Assembly (NCBI GenBank): GCA_904379015.1
Contig: CAJFHG010000033.1
Location: forward strand, 1 to 33,292
Length of the DNA stretch: 33,292 bases
Direction of reading: 5' to 3'
Source of the DNA: Candidatus Paralachnospira caecorum
GTDB lineage: Bacteria > Bacillota > Clostridia > Lachnospirales > Lachnospiraceae
Position numbers and translations under genes: made by a program. Under the pieces are notes generated by a model. The model did not search any database. It saw only the letters and a program-made list of their open reading frames with translations, and was not told the DNA's origin. Below are positions 17,237-25,744 of this stretch, piece by piece (the first letter of the stretch is position 1; every line of letters starts with the position of its first letter).

Positions 17237-17258
17237 GACAATTCCGAATTTTCTTGCA
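17232..17258. promoter_or_regulatory. 27-bp dyad between divergent promoters, candidate operator
   Basis: TGCAAGA-c-AATTC-c-GAATT-t-TCTTGCA is an inverted repeat with 12 of 13 positions paired about base 17245. It covers most of both opposed -35 boxes (17231-17236 and 17254-17259), so a bound regulator could control hydrolase and carbamate kinase together. It does not match the Fur, PerR, ArgR, CcpA or CodY consensus as I know them. Confidence 0.55.
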
Positions 17259-17282
17259 GATTCCGGCTGCTTCTTCTATAAT
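17254..17282 (+). promoter_or_regulatory. Promoter of the carbamate kinase gene
   Basis: TTGCAG (17254-17259), a 17-base spacer and TATAAT (17277-17282) form a near-consensus sigma-A promoter, giving a leader of roughly 120 bases. A second extended -10 (TGATATAAT, 17368-17376) lies about 30 bases before the start codon and may be an alternative start. Confidence 0.6.
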
Positions 17283-17407
17283 AAAACTGCAGTTCGATGC
17301 TGTCTGTCCTGTATCCAGGGAAATCTTCTCCTTTTCAGCTGAAATGCTAGGAAAATCTCAGAAGACATGATATAATTAAGTATTATTTTATGAAACGAGG
17401 AATGAAT

Positions 17408-18343
17408 ATGATAGAAAAAAGAATTGTTGTCGCCCTCGGCAGAAACGCCTTCGGCATCCTGTTCCCGGATCAGAAAAAGGCTGTGGCCCGGGCCGCTTCT
17501 GCCATCGCGGATCTGGTGGAAGAAAAGTATCAGATGGCCATCACCTTCAGCAACGGCCCTCAGGTCGGCATGATCCACACGGCCATGACAGAGTTCAGCC
17601 GCCTGGCTCCGGAATTCACAGTGGCTCCCATGTCCGTATGCGGCGCCCTGAGCCAGGGCTACATCGGCTATGACCTGCAGAACGCCATCCGCACGGAGCT
17701 TCTGGACCGCGGCATCTTCAAACCCGTATCCACCATCATCACTCAGGTGCGGGTGGATCCCTTCGACGAGGCTTTCAGTGAGCCGACCAAAGTGATCGGC
17801 CGCTATATGAGCGAGGAGGAAGCCGACGCCGAAATTTCCAAGGGAAATTATGTGGTGAAGGAAGAAAAAGGCTACAGAAGGATCGTAGCCGCGCCCAAGC
17901 CCATTGATATCTATGAAATCGACGCGATCCGCGCCCTTCTGGACGCCAATCAGCTGGTCATCGCCGGAGGCGGCGGCGGAATCCCCGTCCTTCAGCAGGG
18001 CACCCGCTTAAAGGGCGCCAGCGCCATTATCGAAAAAGATCTGACAGCCGCCCGGATGGCAGATATGGTAGACGCCTCTCTTCTGCTGTTCCTGACCGGC
18101 ACGGAAAAGGTCGCCATCAATTACCAGAAGCCGGATGAAACCTACCTGGATGAAATGACAGTGGAGGAGGCCAGAGGCTATATGGAAGAGGGCCAGTTCG
18201 AGGCGGGGTCCATGCTGCCCAAAATCGAAGCCGCTGTGGAATTTGTTTCCGCCTGTCCCGGCCGCAGGGCCGTCATCACCGACCTGTCAAGAGCCAGGGA
18301 CGGCATCGCCGGAAAGACCGGCACCCGCATCGTCGCGGGCTGA
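17408..18343 (+). CDS. arcC: Carbamate kinase
   Basis: A 311-residue amino-acid-kinase-fold enzyme that interconverts carbamoyl phosphate + ADP and carbamate + ATP, usually the last step of arginine deiminase or agmatine breakdown. Seen are FSNGPQVGM (about residues 48-55), the glycine run AGGGGGIPV and the C-terminal GKTGTRIV. The normal ALGGNA N-terminal motif is ALGRNA here (Arg12 for Gly). ATG at 17408 is preferred over two upstream ATGs because GAGGA sits 6-7 bases before it. No arginine deiminase or ornithine carbamoyltransferase gene is nearby, so its carbamoyl phosphate source is not evident. Arg12 near the nucleotide/phosphate loop could alter catalysis, though the rest looks intact. 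Confidence 0.9.
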   Translation: MIEKRIVVALGRNAFGILFPDQKKAVARAASAIADLVEEKYQMAITFSNGPQVGMIHTAMTEFSRLAPEFTVAPMSVCGALSQGYIGYDLQNAIRTELLDRGIFKPVSTIITQVRVDPFDEAFSEPTKVIGRYMSEEEADAEISKGNYVVKEEKGYRRIVAAPKPIDIYEIDAIRALLDANQLVIAGGGGGIPVLQQGTRLKGASAIIEKDLTAARMADMVDASLLLFLTGTEKVAINYQKPDETYLDEMTVEEARGYMEEGQFEAGSMLPKIEAAVEFVSACPGRRAVITDLSRARDGIAGKTGTRIVAG

Positions 18344-18375
18344 TCCTGAAGACCAGTTTGATCTGCTTTGCAGAA

Positions 18376-18414
18376 AAGAGGATGCACCGGCATATGACGG
18401 CCGGCCATCCTCTT
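18376..18414. terminator. Bidirectional terminator between convergent genes
   Basis: A 9-bp outer stem AAGAGGATG (18376-18384) / CATCCTCTT (18406-18414) has an inner CCGG/CCGG pairing. It is followed on the plus strand by ATCTTTTGTC and on the minus strand by TTCTGC. It serves the carbamate kinase transcript and probably the aminotransferase operon arriving from the other side. Confidence 0.7.
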
Positions 18415-18462
18415 ATCTTTTGTCATTTCACAGAGAACTGCGTTTCCTGTCTGCCGCGCCGG

Positions 18463-19644
18463 TTACCGGTAAAGCTCCGACAGTTTCCGGAACGCGTCCA
18501 GGGAACGCTCGATCATTTCTGTCTGGACACAGTAGGAAATCCTCACATGGCCCGGGCAGCCGAAATCATCGCCCGGCACCAGCAGCAGATTGAACTGCTT
18601 TGCCTTTTCGCAGAAGGCGTTCGCGTCCGGCTCCAGGGAGCGGGGGAACAGATAGAACGCGCCCTCCGGCTTCACGCAGGTATAGCCCATCTCAGTCAGA
18701 GCGCCGTACAACAGATCCCTGTTTTTCCTGTACACGGAAATATCGGAGGTCTTTCCCGTGCAGGCCGCCGCCACCCGCTGGAACAGACTGGGCGCGTTGA
18801 CGTATCCCAGCACTCTTCCCGCGCCGCAGACGGCAGCGTAGGCCGCCTTCTTGTCCTCCAGCTCATCCGGCACCAGCACATAGCCGATCCTCTCGCCCGG
18901 AAGGGAGAGGGATTTGCTGTAGGAATAGCATACAAACGTATTGTTGTAATATTTGGTCAGATAAGGAACCCGCACATCATAGGCAATTTCCCGGTAAGGC
19001 TCGTCTGAGATCAGGAAAATGGGATGTCCGTACTCCTCTGATTTTTCTGTCAGGATCCTGGCAAGCCGCAGGATGGTCTCCTCCGAATAGACAACACCGG
19101 AAGGATTGTTGGGGGAATTCACGATGATTCCCTTTGTTCTGGGGCTGAGAAGCTTTTCAAATTCCTCAAAGTTGATCTGAAAGCTGTCAATATCCGCGGG
19201 AACGACCAGGAGCTTCGCTCCTGTCCCCTCCACAAATACCTTATATTCCGGAAAGAAGGGCGCGAAGGTGATGAACTCATCTCCCTCCTCCGCCAGCGCC
19301 TTGAAGCAGATGCACAGAGACGCTGCCGCCCCCACCGTCATATACAGGTTGTCTCCATTAAAATGGGTGCCGTGGGCTTTATTGATGCCATCCGCGATCT
19401 TCTGTCTCACCGCGCCGTCTCCCTGGGCGCTGGTATAGCCGTGGAGCACTGCCGGATCCTCCGTAGTCACCAGTCTCAGAATGGTATCTTCCACCATCTG
19501 AGGAGCGGGGACGTTGGGATTCCCGAGACTGAAATCATAAATATTTTCCCGTCCGACCTCGGCGGCACGCTTCTTTCCGAATTCAAAAATTTCACGGATC
19601 GTGGAACGTCTGCTGCCCAGATCCACCATCTTTTCTGAAAACAC
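18463..19644 (-). CDS. PLP-dependent aminotransferase, class I/II (AspB-like)
   Basis: A 393-residue fold-type I aminotransferase. The PLP lysine is Lys244 in SYSKSLSLPGERIGY, and NSPNNPSG plus SDEPYREI are the conserved cofactor-contact segments. It probably acts on aspartate or other amino acids, but the substrate is not decided by sequence. Translation starts at a GTG (19644) with AAGGAGG about 12 bases upstream, a rather long spacing; an in-frame ATG 15 bases inside the gene is further still from a ribosome site. It is the last gene of the operon, 20 bases after another aminotransferase of a different subgroup. Confidence 0.9.
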   Translation of the reverse strand: MFSEKMVDLGSRRSTIREIFEFGKKRAAEVGRENIYDFSLGNPNVPAPQMVEDTILRLVTTEDPAVLHGYTSAQGDGAVRQKIADGINKAHGTHFNGDNLYMTVGAAASLCICFKALAEEGDEFITFAPFFPEYKVFVEGTGAKLLVVPADIDSFQINFEEFEKLLSPRTKGIIVNSPNNPSGVVYSEETILRLARILTEKSEEYGHPIFLISDEPYREIAYDVRVPYLTKYYNNTFVCYSYSKSLSLPGERIGYVLVPDELEDKKAAYAAVCGAGRVLGYVNAPSLFQRVAAACTGKTSDISVYRKNRDLLYGALTEMGYTCVKPEGAFYLFPRSLEPDANAFCEKAKQFNLLLVPGDDFGCPGHVRISYCVQTEMIERSLDAFRKLSELYR

Positions 19645-19664
19645 GATTCGTCACTTCCTCCTTC

Positions 19665-20930
19665 TTATTTCAAAAGACTGCTGACGCCGGCCAGCTTCAC
19701 GCACAGGCAGAACAGATGAATGGCCTTGTCAAGCTCCTCCGGAGTCGGATAAGAAGGAGCGATGCGGATATTGCTGTCGTTGGGGTCCTTCTTGTAGGGG
19801 TAAGTCGCGCCGGCTCCGGTCATGACAACCCCCGCTTCCTTGGCCAGGGCCACCGTCGCCTTGGCGCAGCCGGGAAGCGTATCCACAGCCACAAAATAAC
19901 CGCCCTTGGGCTTCACCCAGGTAGCCAGGCCCGTTCCGCCGAGCTCTTCCTCCAGCGTATTCAGAACCATGTCGAACTTCGGTCTCAGAGAATCACCCAG
20001 CTTCTTCATATGGGCGCGGATGTTGTCCGCCGTCCTGAAGTATTTCACATGGCGCAGCTGGTTGATCTTGTCATGTCCGATGGTCTGGATGCTCATGTGC
20101 TTCTTGATCTCCGCCACGTTGGATTCGCTGGCAGCCATCATGGCCACGCCCGCGCCGGGATAGGTGATCTTGGATGTGGAGAAGAAATAATAAACCCGGT
20201 CTTCATTTCCGGCCGCTTCCGCCGCTTTCAAGATATCCTTCAGCTTTTCTTCTCCGTAAATATGATGGACACCGTAGGCGTTGTCCCAGAAAATCCGGAA
20301 ATCCTTCGCCGCTGTTTTCATGGAAGCCAGTCTGTCCACAGTCTCGTCGCTGTAGCATACGCCCATGGGATTGGAGTAAAGGGGCACGCACCAGATTCCC
20401 TTGACGGTCTCGTCCTCAGCCACAAGGCGCTCCACCTCGTCCATATCCGGACCATTCTCTGTCATCTTCACCGGGATCAGCTCAAATCCCATCTCTTCCG
20501 TCACCGCGAAATGTCTGTCATATCCGGGGCTGGGGCAGAGGAATTTGATGCCCTTTACATCCTTCCAGGGCTTTTCGCCGTGGGTGCCGAACAGCATCAG
20601 ACGGACAATGCTGTCATACATCAGATTCAGGCTCGAATTGCCGCCCACGATGATCTTTTCCGTGGGAATTCCGAGAAGGTCGGAAAACAGCTGCTTCATT
20701 TCAGGGATCCCGTCGAGAATACCGTAATTTCTGGCGTCCGCGCCGGCCTCTGTATGATAATCGTCCAGAGCTGTGAGAATCCCGTTGGAAAAATCAAGCT
20801 GGGCCGGAGCCGGCTTTCCCCTTGACATATCCAGCTTCAGTCCCTGAGCCTTCAGATCCTCATACTGCTTCTCCAGCTCCTTTTTCAGCTCCAGAAGCTC
20901 TTCCTTTGACATTTCTGTTACTTTTTTCAT
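19665..20930 (-). CDS. Aspartate aminotransferase, subgroup 1c (Aminotran_MocR type)
   Basis: A 421-residue PLP enzyme of the divergent aspartate aminotransferase group (PF12897 type), which moves the amino group between aspartate and 2-oxoglutarate. Characteristic segments are LDMSRGKPAPAQLDFS, NYGILDGIPEMKQLF, GGNSSLNLMYD and the PLP lysine Lys254 in FFSTSKITYPGAGVA. ATG at 20930 has AAGGAGG six bases upstream; a longer Arg-rich in-frame extension has no ribosome site. It sits 46 bases after proC and directly before a second aminotransferase. It is far from the downstream enzyme in sequence, so the pair is not a recent duplication. Confidence 0.9.
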   Translation of the reverse strand: MKKVTEMSKEELLELKKELEKQYEDLKAQGLKLDMSRGKPAPAQLDFSNGILTALDDYHTEAGADARNYGILDGIPEMKQLFSDLLGIPTEKIIVGGNSSLNLMYDSIVRLMLFGTHGEKPWKDVKGIKFLCPSPGYDRHFAVTEEMGFELIPVKMTENGPDMDEVERLVAEDETVKGIWCVPLYSNPMGVCYSDETVDRLASMKTAAKDFRIFWDNAYGVHHIYGEEKLKDILKAAEAAGNEDRVYYFFSTSKITYPGAGVAMMAASESNVAEIKKHMSIQTIGHDKINQLRHVKYFRTADNIRAHMKKLGDSLRPKFDMVLNTLEEELGGTGLATWVKPKGGYFVAVDTLPGCAKATVALAKEAGVVMTGAGATYPYKKDPNDSNIRIAPSYPTPEELDKAIHLFCLCVKLAGVSSLLK

Positions 20931-20976
20931 TCTGTTCCTCCTTCTCGGCCGAAGCCGCATATCTGTCTTCTTTTTC

Positions 20977-21774
20977 TTACATGCCCCTTGCCTTGTCCGC
21001 GCAGGCGATCATAGCTTCGATCACACTGCTCCTCAGTCCTTTTTCCTCCAGGACGCGGACCGCCTGGATGGTCGTTCCGCCGGGAGAGCACACCATATCC
21101 TTGAGGGCTCCGGGATGCATTCCCGTCTCCAGCACCATCTTCGCCGCGCCCAGCACTGCCTGAGCCGCGAACTCGTATGCCTGAGTTCTGGGCATTCCCA
21201 GGGACACCGCTCCGTCCGCCATCGCTTCGATGAACATAAACACATAAGCCGGCGAACTTCCGCTGACCGCGATCACTGCCTCGCTCATGGTCTCCGGCAT
21301 GACAGACACCTTTCCGAAGCTTTCAAAAAGCGTGATCACTCTGTCAAGCTCTTCCTGCGTCACCCGTTCTCCCGGCGACACGGTGGTCATGCCCTCCCCC
21401 ACAAGGGCGGGCGTATTGGGGTTGCACCGGATAAATTTAAGAGGGCGCCCAAACTGCTCCTCCATCCATGCCAGGGTCTTGCCCGGCGCGATGCTGACGA
21501 TCAGCTGATCCTCGCGGACCACATCCCGGATGGTCCCGATCACCTGACTGTAGAACTGGGGCTTCACAGCCAGCACCAGAATCTCTGAGCCGGCCGCCAC
21601 CTCCAGATTGTCCTGGGTCACTGCGATCTGCCATTTTTCACTGGCACGGTCCAGAGCGCCGCGGCTTCTGTTGGAGGCGATGATCTCCTCCGGCGCCACC
21701 AGCTTCTTCGCGACGATCCCGCCGATCATGGCTCCCGCCATATTGCCGCATCCGATAAATCCGATTTTCTTCAT
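20977..21774 (-). CDS. proC: Pyrroline-5-carboxylate reductase
   Basis: A 265-residue enzyme for the last step of proline synthesis, reducing 1-pyrroline-5-carboxylate with NAD(P)H. It has the Rossmann start KKIGFIGCGNMAGAMIGG, VLAVKPQ, and the C-terminal dimerisation segment GMHPGALKDMVCSPGGTTI. The usual MPNTP motif reads NPNTP here, a Met-to-Asn change next to the conserved Pro-Asn-Thr. The length is typical. It starts 12 bases after scpB, so it belongs to the same transcript. No proA or proB is present in the window. Confidence 0.95.
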   Translation of the reverse strand: MKKIGFIGCGNMAGAMIGGIVAKKLVAPEEIIASNRSRGALDRASEKWQIAVTQDNLEVAAGSEILVLAVKPQFYSQVIGTIRDVVREDQLIVSIAPGKTLAWMEEQFGRPLKFIRCNPNTPALVGEGMTTVSPGERVTQEELDRVITLFESFGKVSVMPETMSEAVIAVSGSSPAYVFMFIEAMADGAVSLGMPRTQAYEFAAQAVLGAAKMVLETGMHPGALKDMVCSPGGTTIQAVRVLEEKGLRSSVIEAMIACADKARGM

Positions 21775-21786
21775 GACCTTTTCCTC

Positions 21787-22356
21787 CTATAGATCCAGCT
21801 TAAGCTGCGCCTCTTCCTCGGCCTCCTGCTTGAACTCCTCCACCTGCTCCGGTCCCGCCGTGGGCAGATCCTCCACAGAAGACATCCCGAAGCTGCGCAG
21901 AAACTCCTCTGTAGTTCCAAACAAAATGGGCCTTCCCGGTACATTCAGGCGCCCAACCTCTTCCACAAGTCCGTATTCAATTAATTTATTGACCGCGTGA
22001 TCCGATTTCACGCCCCTGATCTTCTCGATCTCCAGCTTTGTCACCGGCTGTTTGTAGGCAATGATAGAAAGGGTTTCCAGAAGGACCTCCGTGAGAACAT
22101 ATTTTCTCGGCTGTGCCGCCACTTTCACCAGATTTTCATAATACTCCGGCCTGGTGCACATCTGAAAGGCATTCTCCAGCTCGATGATCTTCATGCCGCG
22201 GCCCTCCGCGTCATAATCATCCGCCAGGCTCCTGACCAGCTTCTTCGTCGTCTCCTGATCCTGTCCCACTGCCTCCGACAGAGCTCTCACATCCACCGAG
22301 CCTCCCATGGCGAACAGCACTGCCTCCAGGATCGTTTTCGCTTGTTTTATATCCAT
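21787..22356 (-). CDS. scpB: Segregation and condensation protein B
   Basis: A 189-residue ScpB, the winged-helix dimer that, with ScpA, forms the kleisin complex on SMC for chromosome compaction and segregation. It has the family start KQAKTILEAVLFAMG, then YVLTEVLLETLSIIAYKQPVT, IEKIRGVKSD and GRLNVPGRPILFGTT. The C-terminal tail is acidic and Glu-rich (from about residue 165). It lies 14 bases after scpA. smc itself is not in this window. Confidence 0.96.
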   Translation of the reverse strand: MDIKQAKTILEAVLFAMGGSVDVRALSEAVGQDQETTKKLVRSLADDYDAEGRGMKIIELENAFQMCTRPEYYENLVKVAAQPRKYVLTEVLLETLSIIAYKQPVTKLEIEKIRGVKSDHAVNKLIEYGLVEEVGRLNVPGRPILFGTTEEFLRSFGMSSVEDLPTAGPEQVEEFKQEAEEEAQLKLDL

Positions 22357-22370
22357 TCCATCAACCTTTG

Positions 22371-23186
22371 CTATGCTTCTATCTGAACGGCGATTTCCTC
22401 CGCCAGCTCTTCCGCGTCTTCGGAAAGATCGCCCGCGGCCTCCAGAGTCACATCCTCCTTCCGGTCCTCGCCGTCTTCCTCCATGATATGGATCCGGCCC
22501 ATCTTCATCAGCTCCAGCACCGCCAGAAAGGTCACGATCAGCTCCACTTTGCTGCTCTGACGCTCCAGCAGGCGCTTCAGGCTGAACTGCCTTTTTCTGG
22601 CCGCCACCTCCAGGACCTGGATGATCTTGTCGGAAACCCGGAAGGGTTCCTTCTCGATCTTCCCGAATTTGGAGCGGACCGGATCAATTTTATCCTCCTG
22701 CCGCCTCAGAACTGCCTGAAAAACCCGTTCGAGCCTGGTCAGGGTCACATCCTTCAGAAGCTCGGAAAGATCCACCGGCGGCCGGTATTTCGCCACCTCT
22801 TCCGGAATCGTCTCCGGCTTGTAAAGCACCAGAGCGGCGTCCTCCTGCCTGTCCTTCAGCTTCTGAGCCATATATTTGTACATTTTATATTCCAGAAGCC
22901 GTTCCACCAGCTCCTGCCTGGGATCCAGCTCCTCTCCCTCCTCGTTCACCCCGGCCGGAAGGAGCATACGCGATTTGATATCGAGCAGTGTAGCGGCCAT
23001 CACCAGAAAATCACTGACCACATCCAGATCCTCTTTGTCCATGGCCTCGATGTATTCCATATACTGGCTGGTGATCTCCGCGATGGGAATATCGTAAATA
23101 TTGACTTTATTTTTATCGATCAGGTGCAGAAGCAGATCCAGAGGTCCCTCAAACACCTGAAGCTTTACCGACAGCGCAGCCGACAT
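22371..23186 (-). CDS. scpA: Segregation and condensation protein A (kleisin)
   Basis: A 271-residue kleisin bridging the SMC heads. The conserved N-terminus is VKLQVFEGPLDLLLHLIDKN, followed by YDIPIAEITSQYMEYIEAM and FLVMAATLLDIKSRMLLP. The C-terminal winged helix has VELIVTFLAVLELMKMGRI. The middle linker is charged, as expected. ATG at 23186 follows a GGGGAAG ribosome site. It lies 63 bases after the metallophosphoesterase gene and immediately before scpB. Length and organisation are typical for Firmicutes. Confidence 0.97.
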   Translation of the reverse strand: MSAALSVKLQVFEGPLDLLLHLIDKNKVNIYDIPIAEITSQYMEYIEAMDKEDLDVVSDFLVMAATLLDIKSRMLLPAGVNEEGEELDPRQELVERLLEYKMYKYMAQKLKDRQEDAALVLYKPETIPEEVAKYRPPVDLSELLKDVTLTRLERVFQAVLRRQEDKIDPVRSKFGKIEKEPFRVSDKIIQVLEVAARKRQFSLKRLLERQSSKVELIVTFLAVLELMKMGRIHIMEEDGEDRKEDVTLEAAGDLSEDAEELAEEIAVQIEA

Positions 23187-23249
23187 GCCGCTTCCCCATT
23201 TCTTTCGTTTCTTTTGCCGGCATGATGTCCCGGCCTCCCGTCATGGTCC

Positions 23250-24128
23250 TCAGGATACCTTTTTCAGCCTCACCACCAGAAGCTCCGACATATTGCCGAA
23301 ACGGAAATTGACAGAATGGGTGCCCAGTCCGCCGCTGACGATCATCGTCTTTCCGTCCTTTACAAATTTGCCTCTGCTGTATTTGGGAAACAGATTGAAT
23401 CCGGGGGAAATCAGGCCGCCCAGAAGGGGAAGCCGTATGGTCCCGCCATGATAATGCCCGCTCAGGGTCAGATCCGCTCCCCACTCGGCGTATTCCTGAA
23501 AATATTCCGGCGAATGGGCCAGAAGGATATGATATTCATCCCGTCTCGCGACACCCAGCGTCCTGTCCAGATACCCGGGCTCCATGGGAACCGAATGAAA
23601 TTTTGTATAATACTGGCTGTCCATATTGAGCCCCGTGATGGTGAGGGCGTCTCTTCCGTCCCTCAGTGTGAGGGATATGTTGTCCAGCACTGTCACGCCG
23701 GCCTTCATCATGCCGTCATACCAGACATCATAAGCATCCCCGTAAAGCTCCCGCTCCCGGTCCATCCTGGCTTCATGATTGCCCAGACCGTAATAAACGG
23801 GATACCGGAATCCCAGCCGCTTCATAAGCCGCAGCGTCTCCCTGAGACCGCAGCGCCCCTTCCGGGCTGTCACCATATCTCCGGCCACCATAACCGCGTC
23901 CGGGTGGATCCGCCTGATAGAAGCCATCATCCGGTTATTCCTCCGTCCGGCTCCCGATTCATGCAGGTCTGCCATTACAATCATCGTATAGCCGTCAAAT
24001 GCCTCTCCGATTTCCCGTGATTCCACCTCATATTCCCTGATCCGCACATGGGACCGTTCATACCAGGAACGAAGAAAAACAAAGGCAGCCAGAATCAAAA
24101 TGGCAGCTGTCACGATCATCCATACCAT
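23250..24128 (-). CDS. Membrane-anchored calcineurin-like metallophosphoesterase (YkuE/YaeI type)
   Basis: A 292-residue protein with one N-terminal membrane segment (about residues 3-20) followed by a metallophosphatase domain. All metal-ligand motifs are present: ADLH (Asp54, His56), GDMVT (Asp83), GLGNHE (Asn116, His117), LLAHSPE and SGHYHGG. Relatives such as E. coli YaeI are phosphodiesterases, and some family members hydrolyse UDP-diacylglucosamine or other lipid-linked substrates. The true substrate here is unknown. ATG at 24128 has GAGGAAA upstream. It is the first gene of the scpAB-proC-aminotransferase transcript. Confidence 0.9.
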   Translation of the reverse strand: MVWMIVTAAILILAAFVFLRSWYERSHVRIREYEVESREIGEAFDGYTMIVMADLHESGAGRRNNRMMASIRRIHPDAVMVAGDMVTARKGRCGLRETLRLMKRLGFRYPVYYGLGNHEARMDRERELYGDAYDVWYDGMMKAGVTVLDNISLTLRDGRDALTITGLNMDSQYYTKFHSVPMEPGYLDRTLGVARRDEYHILLAHSPEYFQEYAEWGADLTLSGHYHGGTIRLPLLGGLISPGFNLFPKYSRGKFVKDGKTMIVSGGLGTHSVNFRFGNMSELLVVRLKKVS

Positions 24129-24197
24129 ACTGTTTCCTCATACTTTTCCATTCAGGCGCTGTTTTCCGCTCCCGGCGGGACAGCACTTTGCTGCCCC

Positions 24198-24227
24198 ATT
24201 ATAACACAGTTCGCCTCCAAAAAGCAA
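24198..24227 (-). promoter_or_regulatory. Promoter of the phosphoesterase-scpAB-proC-aminotransferase operon
   Basis: On the minus strand TTGCTT (24222-24227), an 18-base spacer and a perfect TATAAT (24198-24203) lie about 70 bases before the first start codon. Confidence 0.6.
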
Positions 24228-24257
24228 TACGGTTCTGCGCCCTTCCCGGGCCGCGGC

Positions 24258-24287
24258 ATAGGGCCGGCGGAGGTTCTCCTGCCCTAT
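24258..24287 (-). terminator. Possible terminator hairpin at the end of the histidine kinase gene
   Basis: ATAGGGC (24258-24264) pairs with GCCCTAT (24281-24287), with an inner GGAG/CTCC pairing. The stem spans the kinase stop codon. There is no clear U tract, so this is weak evidence. Confidence 0.3.
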
Positions 24288-25744
24288 CTGCAGTCAAACT
24301 CGCAGAAAAAGCTCACGCCGTCTTCCTCATTTTTCACGCCGTAGCTGCCGTTCATGGCTTCCATAGCCGCCCGCACAATGGACAGGCCGATCCCGCTGCC
24401 GCCGTATTCCCGGGTCCTGGCCTTGTCAACTTTATAAAATTTCTCCCAGATCCTGCCGATGTCAGCTTCCGGAATGTTCTTTCCGGTATTGCTGACTTCT
24501 ACATGGGCCTTGCCGTCCTTTTCCTCCACGCAGATCATAATCTTTTTCTCACCTTCCACATGGTTCAGCGCGTTGCCCACATAGTTGCGGATCACCTCTT
24601 CCGCCATATATTCGTCAGCCCAGATATAAAGACTTTCCGGACTGTGAAGCTCCACCTTCGCCTCTTTCTGCTGGATGAGGATCTGATAGGAGTTCAGGAC
24701 TCCCTCGATCATGGCCACCAGATCAAAATGCTCCATATTGACTTGTTCTCTTCCCGCTTCGATCTGGTTCAGAGTCAGCAGCTTTCTCACCATCCGGTTC
24801 ATTTTCCCGGCCTCATCTATGATGACATCGCAGTACCACTCCATGCTCTCCGGATCATCACTGATGCCCTCCTTCAGGCCCTCCGCGTAGCCCTGCACCA
24901 GGGCGATGGGAGTCTTCAGCTCATGGGACACGTTGGAAAGAAACTCCCGGCGCATCTCATCGATCTTTGTCTTCTGCTCGATGTCCCGCTTCAGCTCCAG
25001 GTTGGCCGTCTTCAGCTCGGAGATGGTCTTCTCCAGATTGGCCGACATGTTATTCATGCTCTGCCCCAGGATCCCGATCTCATTTTTATCCTTTCCTTCA
25101 TATTTCGCGGTGAAATCCAGGTCAGACATGCGCCCGGCGATATCAGACAGGCGCAGGATAGGAGCCGTCATGTTTTTGGTCAGGAACCAGGCGGCGATGA
25201 TGCCGATGGCCGCGATCCCCACGGCAATATACAGATAAAACCGGGTCACAAGACTGACAGTCTCCGCCACACTCTGAAGAGGCACCCGCATGATCGAAAA
25301 CTTTCCTCCTGAATAAGCGGAAAACATTTCCAGATAGGAAGCTTCCAGATTCCCGTCATACGTCTCATTGATCTCATACTGGTCTGTGGATTTTACCTGA
25401 CGGACAGTCTTCTCTCTCCCCAGGATATAAGTCATAAAATCATTTCCGTTCCCGATGGTGTCCTTGTTGCCGTAAATGATCCCCTGAGACGGATCCCACA
25501 GGTAGATCTCGATGTTGTTTATCTCCTTCATCTGTCTCAGGTACAGCAGAGTTTCTTCCGTCACCGCGCCGTCGTCCACCAGACGGTTTTCCAGGTTTTC
25601 CCGGACCTGGATCAGCGTCTTCTGCTTGCTGTTCATATAATAGGGTTCCAGGCAGAGATTGAGGGCGACCACGCTCACAACGATCACGGCCGCCACCACT
25701 CCGATCAGGATCAGCATATATTTATGCCGGATAGAATGCTTCAT
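24284..25744 (-). CDS. Membrane sensor histidine kinase
   Basis: A 486-residue kinase with two membrane segments (about residues 10-31 and 169-189) enclosing an extracytoplasmic sensor of about 135 residues. HAMP follows at about 190-243. The HisKA domain has the phospho-acceptor His274 in SNVSHELKTPIA. The ATPase domain shows the N box EEVIRNYVGNALNH, the F box IWEKFYKVDKARTREYGGS and the G box GSGIGLSIV. The signal is unknown; the sensor does not look like a named domain. The start ATG overlaps the stop of the response regulator gene (ATGA), so the two are translationally coupled. Confidence 0.93.
   Translation of the reverse strand: MKHSIRHKYMLILIGVVAAVIVVSVVALNLCLEPYYMNSKQKTLIQVRENLENRLVDDGAVTEETLLYLRQMKEINNIEIYLWDPSQGIIYGNKDTIGNGNDFMTYILGREKTVRQVKSTDQYEINETYDGNLEASYLEMFSAYSGGKFSIMRVPLQSVAETVSLVTRFYLYIAVGIAAIGIIAAWFLTKNMTAPILRLSDIAGRMSDLDFTAKYEGKDKNEIGILGQSMNNMSANLEKTISELKTANLELKRDIEQKTKIDEMRREFLSNVSHELKTPIALVQGYAEGLKEGISDDPESMEWYCDVIIDEAGKMNRMVRKLLTLNQIEAGREQVNMEHFDLVAMIEGVLNSYQILIQQKEAKVELHSPESLYIWADEYMAEEVIRNYVGNALNHVEGEKKIMICVEEKDGKAHVEVSNTGKNIPEADIGRIWEKFYKVDKARTREYGGSGIGLSIVRAAMEAMNGSYGVKNEEDGVSFFCEFDCR

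Noticed and set aside
17246-17262. GAATTTTCTTGCAGATT as a CodY box at the carbamate kinase promoter
   Set aside because: Only one half-site matches and the spacing is wrong; the bases are better explained by the 27-bp dyad and the -35.
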